A DNA stretch of 64,000 nt from Lacticaseibacillus brantae DSM 23927 (GCF_001436115.1 NZ_AYZQ01000001.1:124001-188000), one strand, 5' to 3'. Positions 42,320 through 52,411 are shown, numbered from the stretch's first letter. The notes: a model not told the origin generated them from the sequence alone. Numbers and translations are program-made.

Positions 42320-44426
42320 CAACGACGATCAGATGAAACCTATGGATAATCACCAACAAATGAATCACAGTATGGCTAATATGGACCATGCTATGGCAGG
42401 CATGGATCACGATATGTCTCAGATGGACCACGATATGTCTGGAATGGGACATGATATGATGCACATGGGCAATCTTAAGCAATTGTTCTGGGTTAGTTTT
42501 ATCGCGATGATTCCGGTGCTGCTGCTGTCACCGTTTATGGGGATGGATCTCAGCATCGCTGGTGTCGCTTTGCCGCTGACATTTCCGGGTTCTGACTGGG
42601 TGGTGATGGTGCTCGCGACTTTCTTATACTTCTATGGCGGACGACCATTCTTAACTGGTGCGGTGAGCGAATTGAAGTCGCGCAAGCCGGCGATGATGAC
42701 TTTAATCGCCATGGGGATCACGGTCGCTTATGGGTACTCCCTCTATGCGTTTATTGCCAATCATTTTATTAATCCTAATCGCCATGTCATGGACTTTTTC
42801 TGGGAATTAGCCACGTTAATTGTCATCATGCTTCTAGGTCACTGGATTGAGATGAATTCGGTGATGGCCGCTGGGTCGGCCGTTGAAAAGATGGCTGCTT
42901 TGCTACCTGGTCAAGCCCACGTGGTTCATGGAGATCATGTAATGGACATGCCGCTGGCGCAAGTTGAAGTCGGCCAAGTCGTGCGAGTTCTAGCGGGCGA
43001 GCAGGTTCCAGTTGACGGTGAGATTAGCAGTGGGCAAAGTGCCATTAACGAGTCATTAGTGACAGGGGAAGCCAAGGCTGTTGCCAAAGCGCCTGGCGAC
43101 AAAGTAATTGGCGGCTCGGTCAACGGTGATGGGGTGATTGAAGTGAAAGTCACCGGCACCGGAGAAAGTGGCTATTTGGCGCAAGTGATGAAAATGGTCA
43201 GTGACGCCCAGCAGGCTAAATCGCACGCTGAAGGCTTAGCTGATCGCGTGGCCGGTTGGTTGTTCTACGCGGCTTTAATCATTGGGTTAATTGCCTTTAT
43301 TGCGTGGTTACCAGAAGGGCTGAGCGTGGCGTTTGAGCGAATGGTCACGGTCTTCATCATTGCCTGTCCGCATGCGCTCGGGTTAGCCATTCCATTGGTG
43401 ATTGCACGCAGTACGAGCATTGCCGCCCAAAACGGCTTGTTGGTCCGTAATCGGCAAGCGATTGAAGAAGTTAAACAGGTTAAATATGTTTTGATGGACA
43501 AGACGGGAACCTTAACCCAAGGCAATTTCGATGTCAATGCGGTTCAAAGTTATACCAATGACCAGTCCCAAGACCAAATTTTAGCCTTGTTTGCCGCGTT
43601 AGAAACTCACAGCGATCATCCGTTGGCTAAAGGCATTGTGAGTGCCGCAGTCGCCAAGCAGTTGACGCTACCAGCTGCTACCGACGTCTCGGTTCAAAAA
43701 GGTGTGGGCTTAACTGGCACAATTGCGCAACAATCCTATCAAATCGTCAATGCGCGGTATTTAGACAATAACCAGGTAGCTTATGCCGCCCAAGACAATC
43801 AAGCCTGGAGCGCAGCTGGCAATTCCGTGGCCTATCTACTCTTAAATCAACAGGTGATTGGCGCTATTGCTGAGGGCGATCAGTTGAAACCAAACAGTGT
43901 GGCGTTCATTCAAGAATTGAAACAACTGGGCTACATTCCAGTGATGTTGACGGGTGATAATCAGGCCTCGGCAGCTCAAGCAGCCAAGAATTTGGGGATT
44001 GACGAGTTCCAGGCTGAATTGCTTCCTGAGGACAAAGTGAAGTGGCTGGATCATTACCAAGCCCAAGGCAAAGCCATCATGGTCGGTGATGGCGTGAACG
44101 ATGCGCCAAGTCTTGCCAAGGCGGATGTTGGGATTGCGATTGGTGCAGGTACTGATGTGGCAATCGATTCCGCTGACGTTGTGCTTGTGCACAGCGATCC
44201 TTATGACATCTTGAATTTCATCAAGTTGGCCCTGGCCACCAATCGGAAAATGGTTCAAAATCTCTGGTGGGGTGCAGGTTATAACATTGTAGCGATTCCA
44301 CTGGCAGCAGGTATTTTGGCGCCAATCGGCTTCGTGCTCAGTCCAGCCGTCGGTGCTGTCTTGATGTCAATGTCAACCGTAGTGGTCGCCTTCAATGCAT
44401 TGGCCTTACGTTTGAAGCGTGCTTAA
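42309..44426 (+). CDS. copB: copper-exporting P1B-type ATPase CopB, 705 aa
   Basis: The N-terminal 50 residues are a Met/His-rich metal-binding tail with repeats of MDHDM type. Then come the P1B membrane helices, the CPH motif (IACPHALGLAIPL near 352) that marks the CopB subgroup as against CPC in CopA, the phosphorylation site DKTGTLTQG near 397, and GDGVNDAPSLAKADVGIAIG, given in part. It exports copper or silver from the cell. There is no copA or copZ next to it. Confidence 0.95.
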   Translation: MATNNDDQMKPMDNHQQMNHSMANMDHAMAGMDHDMSQMDHDMSGMGHDMMHMGNLKQLFWVSFIAMIPVLLLSPFMGMDLSIAGVALPLTFPGSDWVVMVLATFLYFYGGRPFLTGAVSELKSRKPAMMTLIAMGITVAYGYSLYAFIANHFINPNRHVMDFFWELATLIVIMLLGHWIEMNSVMAAGSAVEKMAALLPGQAHVVHGDHVMDMPLAQVEVGQVVRVLAGEQVPVDGEISSGQSAINESLVTGEAKAVAKAPGDKVIGGSVNGDGVIEVKVTGTGESGYLAQVMKMVSDAQQAKSHAEGLADRVAGWLFYAALIIGLIAFIAWLPEGLSVAFERMVTVFIIACPHALGLAIPLVIARSTSIAAQNGLLVRNRQAIEEVKQVKYVLMDKTGTLTQGNFDVNAVQSYTNDQSQDQILALFAALETHSDHPLAKGIVSAAVAKQLTLPAATDVSVQKGVGLTGTIAQQSYQIVNARYLDNNQVAYAAQDNQAWSAAGNSVAYLLLNQQVIGAIAEGDQLKPNSVAFIQELKQLGYIPVMLTGDNQASAAQAAKNLGIDEFQAELLPEDKVKWLDHYQAQGKAIMVGDGVNDAPSLAKADVGIAIGAGTDVAIDSADVVLVHSDPYDILNFIKLALATNRKMVQNLWWGAGYNIVAIPLAAGILAPIGFVLSPAVGAVLMSMSTVVVAFNALALRLKRA

Positions 44427-44459
44427 CTGGACTACTATCAGGACTTTATTTACCGCCAT

Positions 44460-44501
44460 AAAAAAGGCAGGGACAAAATTAATTTTGTCCCTGCCTTTTT
44501 T
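44460..44501. terminator. bidirectional terminator
   Basis: AAAAAAGGCAGGGACAAAATT / AATTTTGTCCCTGCCTTTTTT arms, perfect, between copB and the convergent nox gene. Confidence 0.93.
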
Positions 44502-44506
44502 GGAGT

Positions 44507-45859
44507 TTATTGCTGTTGTAAGGCTTGTTGAGCGGCGATGTTCATGATGTTCCATGGGCGATCAAATCCTGGCTGGAAGAAGAAGTCAGCATAAGCAAGA
44601 TCATCCAATGTCATTTTGCCTTGAATGGCCAAACTGATGGCATTAATATTGGCGGTCACATCACGTTTTGACATGATTTGGGCGCCGAGAATGCGGCCAT
44701 CAGTAGGCGCATAGGTTAGTTTGAAATAAACCGGTACATTACCAGCAGCTGCGTCGACAAATGGGGGTTGGACGGTATCCGTGACGAAGACTGAAGCCGT
44801 CTCAAGACCCAGCGCTTTGGCAGTGCCTGTCTTGACGCCAACTGAAGCGAAGTGGTAGTCGTAAACAGAAAGGGCAGAAGCGCCTGATACTGCTGGCATC
44901 TTCACGGCATGATTGAGCACATTCTTGGCGGCGATCCGGCCTTGTCGCCGAGCCACTGTTGCCAAAGCAATCCGATTCTTGTCACCGGTTGGTGCATAAG
45001 GGACCAACGTAGCATCCCCAACGGCATAGATATCGGATTGGGACGTTTGTAAGTACTCGTCAACATTAATCAGACCGTGATCATCCAGAGACAATGTGTC
45101 TGCTAACCAGTCTGTGTTAGCCCTAATACCTGCTGCTGAGATGACCAAGTCAGCCGGATAGGTTGCTTGATCAGTCGTGACACTCACCACATGGCCATCT
45201 TGGCCATCAAAACTTTGAACACTTTGGCCAGTGGCAATATAAATGTCATTAGCTTTGAATGTATCTGCCAAAATATCGGTGAATTCTTCGTCTAAGTATA
45301 AACCCAGTGGTCGGGCAATCATGTCGACTAAGGTTACATGCTTACCAGCTTTAGCGAAAACTTCGGCCGCTTCGACGCCGATATAACCCGCTCCAATCAC
45401 CACAACATTCTTGACGCTAGGGTCAACGGTTTTTGCCTTGAGCTTGATAGCCCAGTCGCGACCGCGCATGGCGTAGACGTTGTCTAATTCGGTCCCGGGG
45501 ACGGGTAAGTTGGCTGGAACAGCCCCAACACTAAGGACTAATTTGTCATAAGTTTCCGTCCGAGTGGTGTCAGCGGCCAAATCATGGACGGTCACTGTAT
45601 GGGCAGTTGCATCAACGGCGGTAATTTCTTGTTGCACGAAGACGTGCACGCCGTGAGCCTGAGCATTTTCAGGGGTCTCATAGCGAACGCTATTAACGTC
45701 CTTAACAAGACCTTCCAGGTAGAGTTGCATCCCGCAAGATAAGAAGGAGATAAAATCGCCTTTTTCATACCATTGAATCTCAGTATCTGGTTGATCAGCT
45801 AGGATACCTTGGACTGTTTCATAACCACCATGAGAAGAACCAACAACAATGACTTTCAT
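44507..45859 (-). CDS. nox: NADH oxidase (water-forming type), 450 aa
   Basis: ATG 45859 with AAAGGCGG upstream. FAD-binding [16 protein letters not shown], the redox-active single Cys in [14 protein letters not shown] (near residue 42), the NAD-binding [21 protein letters not shown] and the C-terminal dimer domain are those of the Nox/CoA-disulfide reductase family. With a lone Cys-42-type residue and lactobacillus context, four-electron reduction of O2 to water with NADH is the likely role. Monocistronic. Confidence 0.9.
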   Translation of the reverse strand: MKVIVVGSSHGGYETVQGILADQPDTEIQWYEKGDFISFLSCGMQLYLEGLVKDVNSVRYETPENAQAHGVHVFVQQEITAVDATAHTVTVHDLAADTTRTETYDKLVLSVGAVPANLPVPGTELDNVYAMRGRDWAIKLKAKTVDPSVKNVVVIGAGYIGVEAAEVFAKAGKHVTLVDMIARPLGLYLDEEFTDILADTFKANDIYIATGQSVQSFDGQDGHVVSVTTDQATYPADLVISAAGIRANTDWLADTLSLDDHGLINVDEYLQTSQSDIYAVGDATLVPYAPTGDKNRIALATVARRQGRIAAKNVLNHAVKMPAVSGASALSVYDYHFASVGVKTGTAKALGLETASVFVTDTVQPPFVDAAAGNVPVYFKLTYAPTDGRILGAQIMSKRDVTANINAISLAIQGKMTLDDLAYADFFFQPGFDRPWNIMNIAAQQALQQQ

Positions 45860-45912
45860 GTAATAACCGCCTTTCATTCGTTCGAAATTTAATCGACCAC
45901 AATCGACTACGT

Positions 45913-45930
45913 GAACATATTAACATGTTC
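45913..45930. promoter_or_regulatory. inverted repeat upstream of nox
   Basis: GAACAT-ATTAAC-ATGTTC, 54 bases before the nox start. It could be an operator, but its spacing does not fit the Rex site. Confidence 0.35.
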
Positions 45931-46010
45931 GCCTGATTTATGCCATGAATGTGCCATCGATTCCAAGGTGAAAATTTAGACCACACAAAAACTTTGACCA
46001 CTATTGCACA

Positions 46011-46033
46011 AAAAAACAACTCCGCAGAGTTGT
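46011..46033 (-). terminator. terminator of the Bce-type two-component genes
   Basis: ACAACTC-TGCG-GAGTTGT then TTTTTT on the minus strand, directly after the kinase stop. Confidence 0.88.
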
Positions 46034-47095
46034 CTAATGACGTTTCACTTGGTGGGTGAGGGTTGTCCCAGTATTTTCATAGTAGCTGAGATAAGGGAAA
46101 TGCAAGGTGACCGCGGTGCCTTGACCAGGTGTTGAAGCCAAGGTCAAGGAATGCCCAAGTTTTTCGCTAAGTTGTTGCGCGAGAAATAGGCCGAGACCAG
46201 TGGCTTTTTGGTTGGCGTTCCGTCCGTTAGTGCCGGTGAAACCTTTCTCAAAAACACGGTGTTGCTCATCCAGGGGAATGCCAATCCCGGTATCTTTGAT
46301 GGTCAGCTGGACTTCGCCATCGTCATCAGAAACAACGGCGGTAATCTTGCCCCCGGTTGGCGTGTATTTCAGGCTGTTTGAAATAATTTGGGTGAGGATA
46401 AAACTGAGCCATTTTTGATCCGTCAACACCTTTTGGTCAGTGCCCTCAAAGCTGTACTGAATATTTTGATCAATGAAACTGTTGCGATTTGCGACAATCA
46501 CGTCAGCCAGGGTCTGTTTCAGGCTGTAATCTTGGAGTAGATAGTCGTGGCTGAAGCTATCTAGACGAGAATAGTACAAGACTTGGTCAATATAGAAATT
46601 GATGCGATCAAGCTGCAGGCTTAATTGATCGACTTTTTCTTCGGGCGCTTGGCCTTCTAGGCTCTCACTGAGTAAACCAGCGGCTGCTAAGGGGACTTTG
46701 ATTTCGTGAACCCAGGAGTCAATAAAGGCTTGTTGATCGGTTTGACGGTCAATTAAAGTTTCCAGCGTGGAGTGATGGGCTTTAATCACCGCGTTGTAGG
46801 TTTGCTCAATCAGTTGTTGATCCCGCCGGTGCCCAAGTGGCATCGGCCAATCCAAGGCCTGATCGGGGTCTTGAAGTCGCTGTTGGAACTGATCGAGCCA
46901 CTTGCGACTGCGGTAGAAGTTCCAAACCAAGATTCCCACGCCAATCAGGAGCATAATGAAGTTTAGATAAGCAACGGTATCCACTCGGACTAAGTGTCTT
47001 GGATCCAGCCAAAGAATCAAATCAATCAACCCCAAGCCGATGATAAATGTGAGACAATGGATAAAATGATCACGTAGGTACGCAGGGAAACGCAT
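46034..47095 (-). CDS. BceS-like intramembrane-sensing histidine kinase, 353 aa
   Basis: Two membrane helices close together (about 13-30 and 37-56) with almost no outside loop are typical of Bce-type kinases, which sense through their ABC transporter. SWVHEIKVPLAAAGLL holds the phospho-His. NSLKYTP, DTGIGIP and ATGLGLFLAQQL are the N, G1 and G2 boxes. It lies 11 bases after the response regulator gene. With the divergent ABC genes it forms a peptide-antibiotic resistance module; the inducer is unknown. Confidence 0.9.
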   Translation of the reverse strand: MRFPAYLRDHFIHCLTFIIGLGLIDLILWLDPRHLVRVDTVAYLNFIMLLIGVGILVWNFYRSRKWLDQFQQRLQDPDQALDWPMPLGHRRDQQLIEQTYNAVIKAHHSTLETLIDRQTDQQAFIDSWVHEIKVPLAAAGLLSESLEGQAPEEKVDQLSLQLDRINFYIDQVLYYSRLDSFSHDYLLQDYSLKQTLADVIVANRNSFIDQNIQYSFEGTDQKVLTDQKWLSFILTQIISNSLKYTPTGGKITAVVSDDDGEVQLTIKDTGIGIPLDEQHRVFEKGFTGTNGRNANQKATGLGLFLAQQLSEKLGHSLTLASTPGQGTAVTLHFPYLSYYENTGTTLTHQVKRH

Positions 47096-47106
47096 GGAAT
47101 CTCCTC

Positions 47107-47781
47107 CTAGGGAATGATGTATCCTTGCCCAACTTTTGTTTCAATGTAATTAGGCAGTCCGGCTTCTTCAATTTTCTTGCGGAGACGGTTAATATTCACT
47201 GTGAGCGTGTTGTCGTCGACAAAGCGTTCATCGGTCCATAAGTCTTTAAGCAGCCGCGAGCGGGTGACGATTTGGCCATGGGCGCGCATGAGAATTTGCA
47301 GGAGCTTGTACTCGTTTTTGGAGAGATTAATCTGGGTATCACCGATCTGGGCCATCCCATTGTTCAAATTGAGTAATAGGCCATTGTGTTCAATAACATC
47401 GGTACTCTGGTCACTATAGTTATAAGCGCGGCGCAGCAAGGCATTTATTTTGGCAATCAATACTTCGATTGCAAAGGGCTTATTGATGAAATCATCAGCG
47501 CCTAAATTCATCGACATGACTTGGTCCATATTTGTGTTGCGACTAGAAATAAAGATGACCGGAACTTTGCTGACTTCCCGAATTTTTTGGACCCAATAGA
47601 AGCCGTCAAACACCGGCAAGTTAATATCAAGTAACACGAGGTTTGGTTTATCGGCCAGAAATTGGTCGAATACTTGATCAAAGTCAGTGACGACGCTGGG
47701 TTCAAATTGCCATTTGGCCAGATTGTCACTGATTAGTTGGGCGATGGTACTGTCGTCTTCAACAATCATTATTTTAAACAT
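47107..47781 (-). CDS. BceR-like OmpR-family response regulator, 224 aa
   Basis: ATG 47781 follows GGAGTTG; the longer frame to 47883 crosses the divergent gene start. A receiver domain (IMIVEDD, phospho-Asp in LLDINLPVFDG near 52, Lys in FINKPF) is joined to a winged-helix DNA-binding domain (SRLLKDLWTDERFVDDNTL, NYIETKVGQGY). It should control the divergent ABC genes across a gap of only 78 bases. Confidence 0.92.
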   Translation of the reverse strand: MFKIMIVEDDSTIAQLISDNLAKWQFEPSVVTDFDQVFDQFLADKPNLVLLDINLPVFDGFYWVQKIREVSKVPVIFISSRNTNMDQVMSMNLGADDFINKPFAIEVLIAKINALLRRAYNYSDQSTDVIEHNGLLLNLNNGMAQIGDTQINLSKNEYKLLQILMRAHGQIVTRSRLLKDLWTDERFVDDNTLTVNINRLRKKIEEAGLPNYIETKVGQGYIIP

Positions 47782-47859
47782 AGGCTCAACTCCATTCCTT
47801 GATATGGTAGCGGTTTTCTCGAGGAAGCACAAGGTGGGGCCACATTTGGAGGATAGAAT

Positions 47860-48633
47860 ATGCGTGTCGTGGAAGTGCAACATATTACCAAATATTATGG
47901 TTCGCGAAGCAACCGCTTTGCAGCCCTGAACAACTTGTCATTCAAAATTGATGCCGGCGAATTTGTTGGTATCATGGGCCCCAGTGGGGCGGGGAAGTCG
48001 ACGCTGCTCAACATTATGGCAACGATTGATCAACCTAGTGCCGGCAAGGTGCTCATCGGCAATCAGAATCTGGGTCAGATGACCGATGCAGAGTTGGCGA
48101 ATTTTCGGCGAGAGAAGTTGGGTTTCATTTTTCAAGATTTCAATCTGCTACCTGACATGACTGTTCAAGAAAACATTGCTTTGCCGCTAACGCTCGGCAA
48201 AACGGTTGCACCCGATTTACTCGACCGAGTTAAGATAGCAGCAGAAATTTTGGGACTCAGCAATGTCTTGACTCGATATCCAGAAGCATTGAGTGTGGGC
48301 CAACGCCAGCGGGTCGCCAGTGCGCGAGCTATCATTACCCGACCTGAATTAATCTTTGCTGATGAACCGACAGGCAGCTTGGATTCACTTGCTGCAACTG
48401 ATTTATTACGGTATCTCACGAAACTTAACTTGGAAGAAGACGTTACGATTATGATGGTGACGCATGATGCTTTCACTGCCAGCTACTGTAACCGGATCAT
48501 CTTCATCAAAGATGGCACGTATTTTGCTGAAGTGACCCGCCGCGGATCACGTCAAGAATTCTTTGATCGGATTATTGATATGGAAGCAACCATCAGTGGG
48601 GGGCATCAGCATGTACCTGCGGATCGCGCGTAG
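47860..48633 (+). CDS. BceA-like ABC transporter ATP-binding protein, 257 aa
   Basis: TTGGAGGAT precedes the ATG. Walker A GPSGAGKST, the Q-loop FQDFNLLPDMTVQENI, signature LSVGQRQRV and Walker B LIFADEPTGSLD are seen. MacB/Bce-type ATPases power FtsX-like permeases. The signature is LSVGQ and not the usual LSGGQ. Its end overlaps the permease gene. Confidence 0.93.
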   Translation: MRVVEVQHITKYYGSRSNRFAALNNLSFKIDAGEFVGIMGPSGAGKSTLLNIMATIDQPSAGKVLIGNQNLGQMTDAELANFRREKLGFIFQDFNLLPDMTVQENIALPLTLGKTVAPDLLDRVKIAAEILGLSNVLTRYPEALSVGQRQRVASARAIITRPELIFADEPTGSLDSLAATDLLRYLTKLNLEEDVTIMMVTHDAFTASYCNRIIFIKDGTYFAEVTRRGSRQEFFDRIIDMEATISGGHQHVPADRA

Positions 48634-50677
48634 TCAGATCAGGCGCCACCGCCGGGTTCTGTTAATCACCGAGTTCGTCACAGCCTTGATGATTATGACA
48701 GCGTATGCCATTTTGGCGTTGGCAAATTATCCGGCCTTGTTGAAACCCGCTGCTAAGGCATTGGGCGATGCTCGAATTGTGCCACTATTATTGAATGTGA
48801 CGCTCGTCGTTTTGCTCTTATTTACTTTTACTTTTCTCGTTTACTTGAACAACTTGGTCACCCAACGGTTGATTCGAGAAGTGGGGGTCTATCGCCTGTA
48901 CGGACTAAGTCGTAATCGATTGACCGTCACGATGGTTGTGCAGCGCGGGGTATTGGCCCTAGTTACCATTCCAATCGGCTTAGTTATGGGCGTTATTGTT
49001 TCTAAATTTTTTGCGATGATTTTAGCCCGGATGCTACACTTGCGAGTCGCCATGAACTTGGTCATTGTGCCTGAAAGTCTTGTCGAAATTGGTGGCTTGT
49101 TCTTGGTGATGTATTTGGCCATCGGATTACTTAATGGTTTGTATCTCAACCGGACAAAACTGCTGAATCTATTGACCGCCCGCGTTAATCTCAACCGGGT
49201 GACCACGCCAAAAGTTCGCGATTACCTCTTAGGGATAGTGGGGCTGGTGCTGATTGCCGGTGCCTATTACTATACGGAGAATGCGATAGCGATGGTCCGC
49301 GTCCTCAATCCAATTTTAGGCCCTTACGGCATGATTATCGGTTTCGGGGTCGTGACCTTAGGTGTGTTGCTCGGTACTTATTGGGTGATTCGGTTTGGCG
49401 TTCCAGCGGCAATTGATCAGTTACGTCGGCGCAGCCGGTTTTATTGGAAGAAGAACCGGCCAGCACTTTTTACGAGTATTGTTCAGCGGGTTTATTTTAA
49501 CGCCCATTCATTGTGGCTGACGACTGTTCTGAGCGCAGTGACCATTACGATGCTCGGAAGTGCAGCGGTCCTTTATCAAGCCGCGCAAACGACGGTTACC
49601 GAAAGTACGGCCATGAGTGTGACTGCATCGGCGCAAGGCGTTGGGTTGGTTGAGGAGACTATGCGCGATGCCGGTATTGTGCCAAAGCAACGGTTGTTCA
49701 TTCAGACGAAGTCGATTGCGGCCCGGGTCCGGTTGATTGATCGCGGCAATGGCGCGGTGACCGAGATGGAACCGTACAGTGCCATGTCGCTGTCGACTTA
49801 TAATCGCGCCCGAGCGGTCCAGAAGAATTTGCCCAAGCTTCAGCTAACGGGGAAAGAAGCAATCATTATTTTGCCTGAAAAGGCCGTGTATCGAGGTGTC
49901 AATCGTGGTGTTCGGACTAACTTTAACCGTCCCATCGAGATTCTCCCCCATCAGTCAACCTTGTATTTAAAGGCGTTCTCCAATCTGTTTCCACTCGGCT
50001 ACAACAATTATTATTCTCGCATTTTGTTGGTCACAGATGCGACCTATGCCAATCTCAAGGGTGCAAAAGATCGTCTAGCAGGTTTTACCTTGACTGAACA
50101 GCAGGCCGCAAAAATCACGGCCAAACTGGGTCGTGATAAAGTGGTGGATCAATATACCCAATACATGACGATTAACGAAAAAACAGGCAGCTATGAGCCT
50201 CAAGACTTGGAGACCGACAATCCGGCACTGTTTGGACGCTATAACTATGCTCTCCAAGACCAACAGCAGCAAGAAGTGAATACGTTATTTGGGTTCCTAC
50301 TTTTCTTGATGATTGTCACCGGCGGGGTGTTCATGTTAGCCACGGGTAGTATTTTGGTCTTGAAGCAGCTGGCCGTGATGCGCGTCGAAGGCCAAAAAAT
50401 TCAAAGTCTCAAGCGGCTCGGCTGGCCGAGTGAGGTGACGCGCCGGGTGATTTATCAGCAGCTAGCCGTTATTTTCTTCCTACCATTAGCCATTGGCGGG
50501 ATTCATTCCTTCTTTGCAATCCGGTTCTTCGCCCAGTGGCTGGATAACCCGCCTGGCGTTTTAGGCTTCATTATCGTTGGTATTTATGCCTTGGTGTATA
50601 GTGGCTTCTACTTTATGACGGCTAACATCGCGAATCAAATGGAGAATCAGGCAATCAGGCGAGATTCGATTTTTTAA
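48611..50677 (+). CDS. BceB-like FtsX-family ABC permease, 688 aa
   Basis: ATG 48611 follows GGGGGGC and lies within the end of the ATPase gene. It has the ten-helix plan of BceB: one N-terminal helix, three FtsX helices (about 55-190), two pairs, a large extracellular loop (about 310-540) and three C-terminal helices. The loop is thought to bind the peptide antibiotic or its lipid target. It also signals to the intramembrane kinase in known systems. Confidence 0.9.
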   Translation: MYLRIARSQIRRHRRVLLITEFVTALMIMTAYAILALANYPALLKPAAKALGDARIVPLLLNVTLVVLLLFTFTFLVYLNNLVTQRLIREVGVYRLYGLSRNRLTVTMVVQRGVLALVTIPIGLVMGVIVSKFFAMILARMLHLRVAMNLVIVPESLVEIGGLFLVMYLAIGLLNGLYLNRTKLLNLLTARVNLNRVTTPKVRDYLLGIVGLVLIAGAYYYTENAIAMVRVLNPILGPYGMIIGFGVVTLGVLLGTYWVIRFGVPAAIDQLRRRSRFYWKKNRPALFTSIVQRVYFNAHSLWLTTVLSAVTITMLGSAAVLYQAAQTTVTESTAMSVTASAQGVGLVEETMRDAGIVPKQRLFIQTKSIAARVRLIDRGNGAVTEMEPYSAMSLSTYNRARAVQKNLPKLQLTGKEAIIILPEKAVYRGVNRGVRTNFNRPIEILPHQSTLYLKAFSNLFPLGYNNYYSRILLVTDATYANLKGAKDRLAGFTLTEQQAAKITAKLGRDKVVDQYTQYMTINEKTGSYEPQDLETDNPALFGRYNYALQDQQQQEVNTLFGFLLFLMIVTGGVFMLATGSILVLKQLAVMRVEGQKIQSLKRLGWPSEVTRRVIYQQLAVIFFLPLAIGGIHSFFAIRFFAQWLDNPPGVLGFIIVGIYALVYSGFYFMTANIANQMENQAIRRDSIF

Positions 50678-50735
50678 TTTGTCAGCCCTGCTACTGGTAT
50701 TAATCCAACCCTTCGCGTAATATCAAAGCAACTAT

Positions 50736-50757
50736 CTCACAGAAAGTCTTCTGTGAG
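50736..50757. promoter_or_regulatory. perfect 9-bp inverted repeat upstream of the ABC exporter
   Basis: CTCACAGAA-AGTC-TTCTGTGAG, 50 bases before the gene. It has no T-run directly after, so an operator or mRNA leader structure is more likely than a terminator for the Bce operon. Confidence 0.45.
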
Positions 50758-50806
50758 TGCATACCTTTGATTGTTACTTGGACTTTTTTTGGGTGGGGGG
50801 ATTGCA

Positions 50807-52408
50807 ATGACGTTGCTTGATTATATTAAACGTCTGTGGCGCCAGAATTTATTTCTCGCGTTTTGGTTAATCTTTAGGGGCCTGGTTCAAACCTTAGCTG
50901 GCATGGCCACTGCAAGTGCATTAACCATGCTGGCGGCTCGGAATTTAACGCAATTCCTGGTTTGGACTGGGATCAGTTTAGTGGGCTATTTGCTGTTCTG
51001 TTACGGGATTTATCAAGAAATTTACTATTCTCAACGAGTCATTCAGAAATTAGATACAGCTATTCGCAGTGACATTGGAGCGCGTCTGGCGAACCAGAGC
51101 TATCTTGATTTTCACAACCAATCGAGTCAAAGTTATGTTTCTTGGTTGACCAATGACATTACAGTCATCAATACAGAAGGTTATCGGAATTTGGTTGATA
51201 TTGTCTCACAAACTGCAAGCGTCATCTTCAGTTTGATTGCTCTAATTCACTACCACTATTCTTTGGGCTTATTAGCCCTAATCCTAACAATTGTTATGTT
51301 TGTTGTGCCAAGATTATTTAATCGGCCGATGCAGGACCAGTCATTGAAGCGAACCGAGGCGAATGAACGGGCCTTAGAGCGCTTTACCGATGTGCTCAAT
51401 GGATTCGACGAATTGCTGATGTTTAATCTCAAGCGATTGGTGACGCAAAGAATAACGCACGCATCAACCGAATTAGCAATACCAGTTAATCGGTACGCAC
51501 GGACAACGGGTGCAATGACGGCAACAGTTAACGGTGTGAGCATACTTTGTCAAACGGTGATTACTGCCGCCACTGGTATTCTGTTCTTTAGTCATCTTGT
51601 GCCAATTGTGGCCCTCGCTGCCACGCAAAATTTTGCCGGGACGATTTTTGCCGGTTTAACTGGCATTACTGCCAGCGTTATGGCGATGGGGGCGACCAAG
51701 CCGATTTTCGAGAAGTTTGCTTCCACGCCAAGCTCAGAAACGCTGACAACTTACACAACAGTCCAATTTCAACATGAGTTGAGATTGGAGGCTGTGGCTT
51801 ATACTTATGCAGGCAGTCTGGAACCAACGTTGAACGAAGTCAGTATGACTTTCAAGAAGGGTAAGAAGTATGCCATCGTGGGTCCTTCGGGTGTCGGCAA
51901 ATCCACGCTTGCAAACATTATTGCGGCTAAGCTGACGGACTACCGTGGTCAGATTTTGATTGATAACCAGTCATACCTTGACCTTAATCCTTTAGCAATC
52001 CGACAGAATGTGCTCTATGTGAACCAGGCCCCTTATCTATTTATGACGACACTGCGCGAAAATATCACGTTAGGCCAAGCGTTTACTGATGAACAATTGA
52101 CTGCCGCAATCACTGCGAGTGGCTTGGATGACTTTGTGCAGCAACTACCAGATGGCCTTGAGACAGTTGTGGTGCAAGACGGTCGTAATTTCTCTGGAGG
52201 GCAGCGTCAGCGAATCGTCCTTGCCCGAGGACTAATCCGCCACCGTGAAGTGGTTATTCTGGATGAAGCCACTTCGGCATTGGATAAGAAAACAGCTTTG
52301 GCAATCGAGACAACCTTGATTAAGAACCCAACTCTCACCGTCATTATGATTACGCACCACTTACTTTCGGAGGTGACAGCGGATTTAGATGCGGTTTATA
52401 AGCTATAA
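50807..52408 (+). CDS. ABC exporter, fused permease and ATPase, 533 aa
   Basis: ATG 50807 follows GGGTGGGGGG. Six helices in the first 300 residues (type IV exporter half) are followed by a nucleotide-binding domain: Walker A GPSGVGKST near 360, signature NFSGGQRQR, Walker B VVILDEATSALD and His switch ITHHLL. It is a half transporter, likely a homodimer, of the multidrug, lipid or peptide export kind. No partner half or peptide gene is seen near it. Confidence 0.9.
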   Translation: MTLLDYIKRLWRQNLFLAFWLIFRGLVQTLAGMATASALTMLAARNLTQFLVWTGISLVGYLLFCYGIYQEIYYSQRVIQKLDTAIRSDIGARLANQSYLDFHNQSSQSYVSWLTNDITVINTEGYRNLVDIVSQTASVIFSLIALIHYHYSLGLLALILTIVMFVVPRLFNRPMQDQSLKRTEANERALERFTDVLNGFDELLMFNLKRLVTQRITHASTELAIPVNRYARTTGAMTATVNGVSILCQTVITAATGILFFSHLVPIVALAATQNFAGTIFAGLTGITASVMAMGATKPIFEKFASTPSSETLTTYTTVQFQHELRLEAVAYTYAGSLEPTLNEVSMTFKKGKKYAIVGPSGVGKSTLANIIAAKLTDYRGQILIDNQSYLDLNPLAIRQNVLYVNQAPYLFMTTLRENITLGQAFTDEQLTAAITASGLDDFVQQLPDGLETVVVQDGRNFSGGQRQRIVLARGLIRHREVVILDEATSALDKKTALAIETTLIKNPTLTVIMITHHLLSEVTADLDAVYKL

Positions 52409-52411
52409 GAC

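Noticed and set aside
42252-42482. His-rich ORF opposite the copB start
   Set aside because: It is the mirror of the Met/His repeats of CopB and has no ribosome site.
45913-45930. Rex operator upstream of nox
   Set aside because: The arms and spacing do not match TTGTGAA-N4-TTCACAA.
49508-49690. Minus-strand ORFs inside the BceB-like permease
   Set aside because: They are out-of-frame shadows without ribosome sites.
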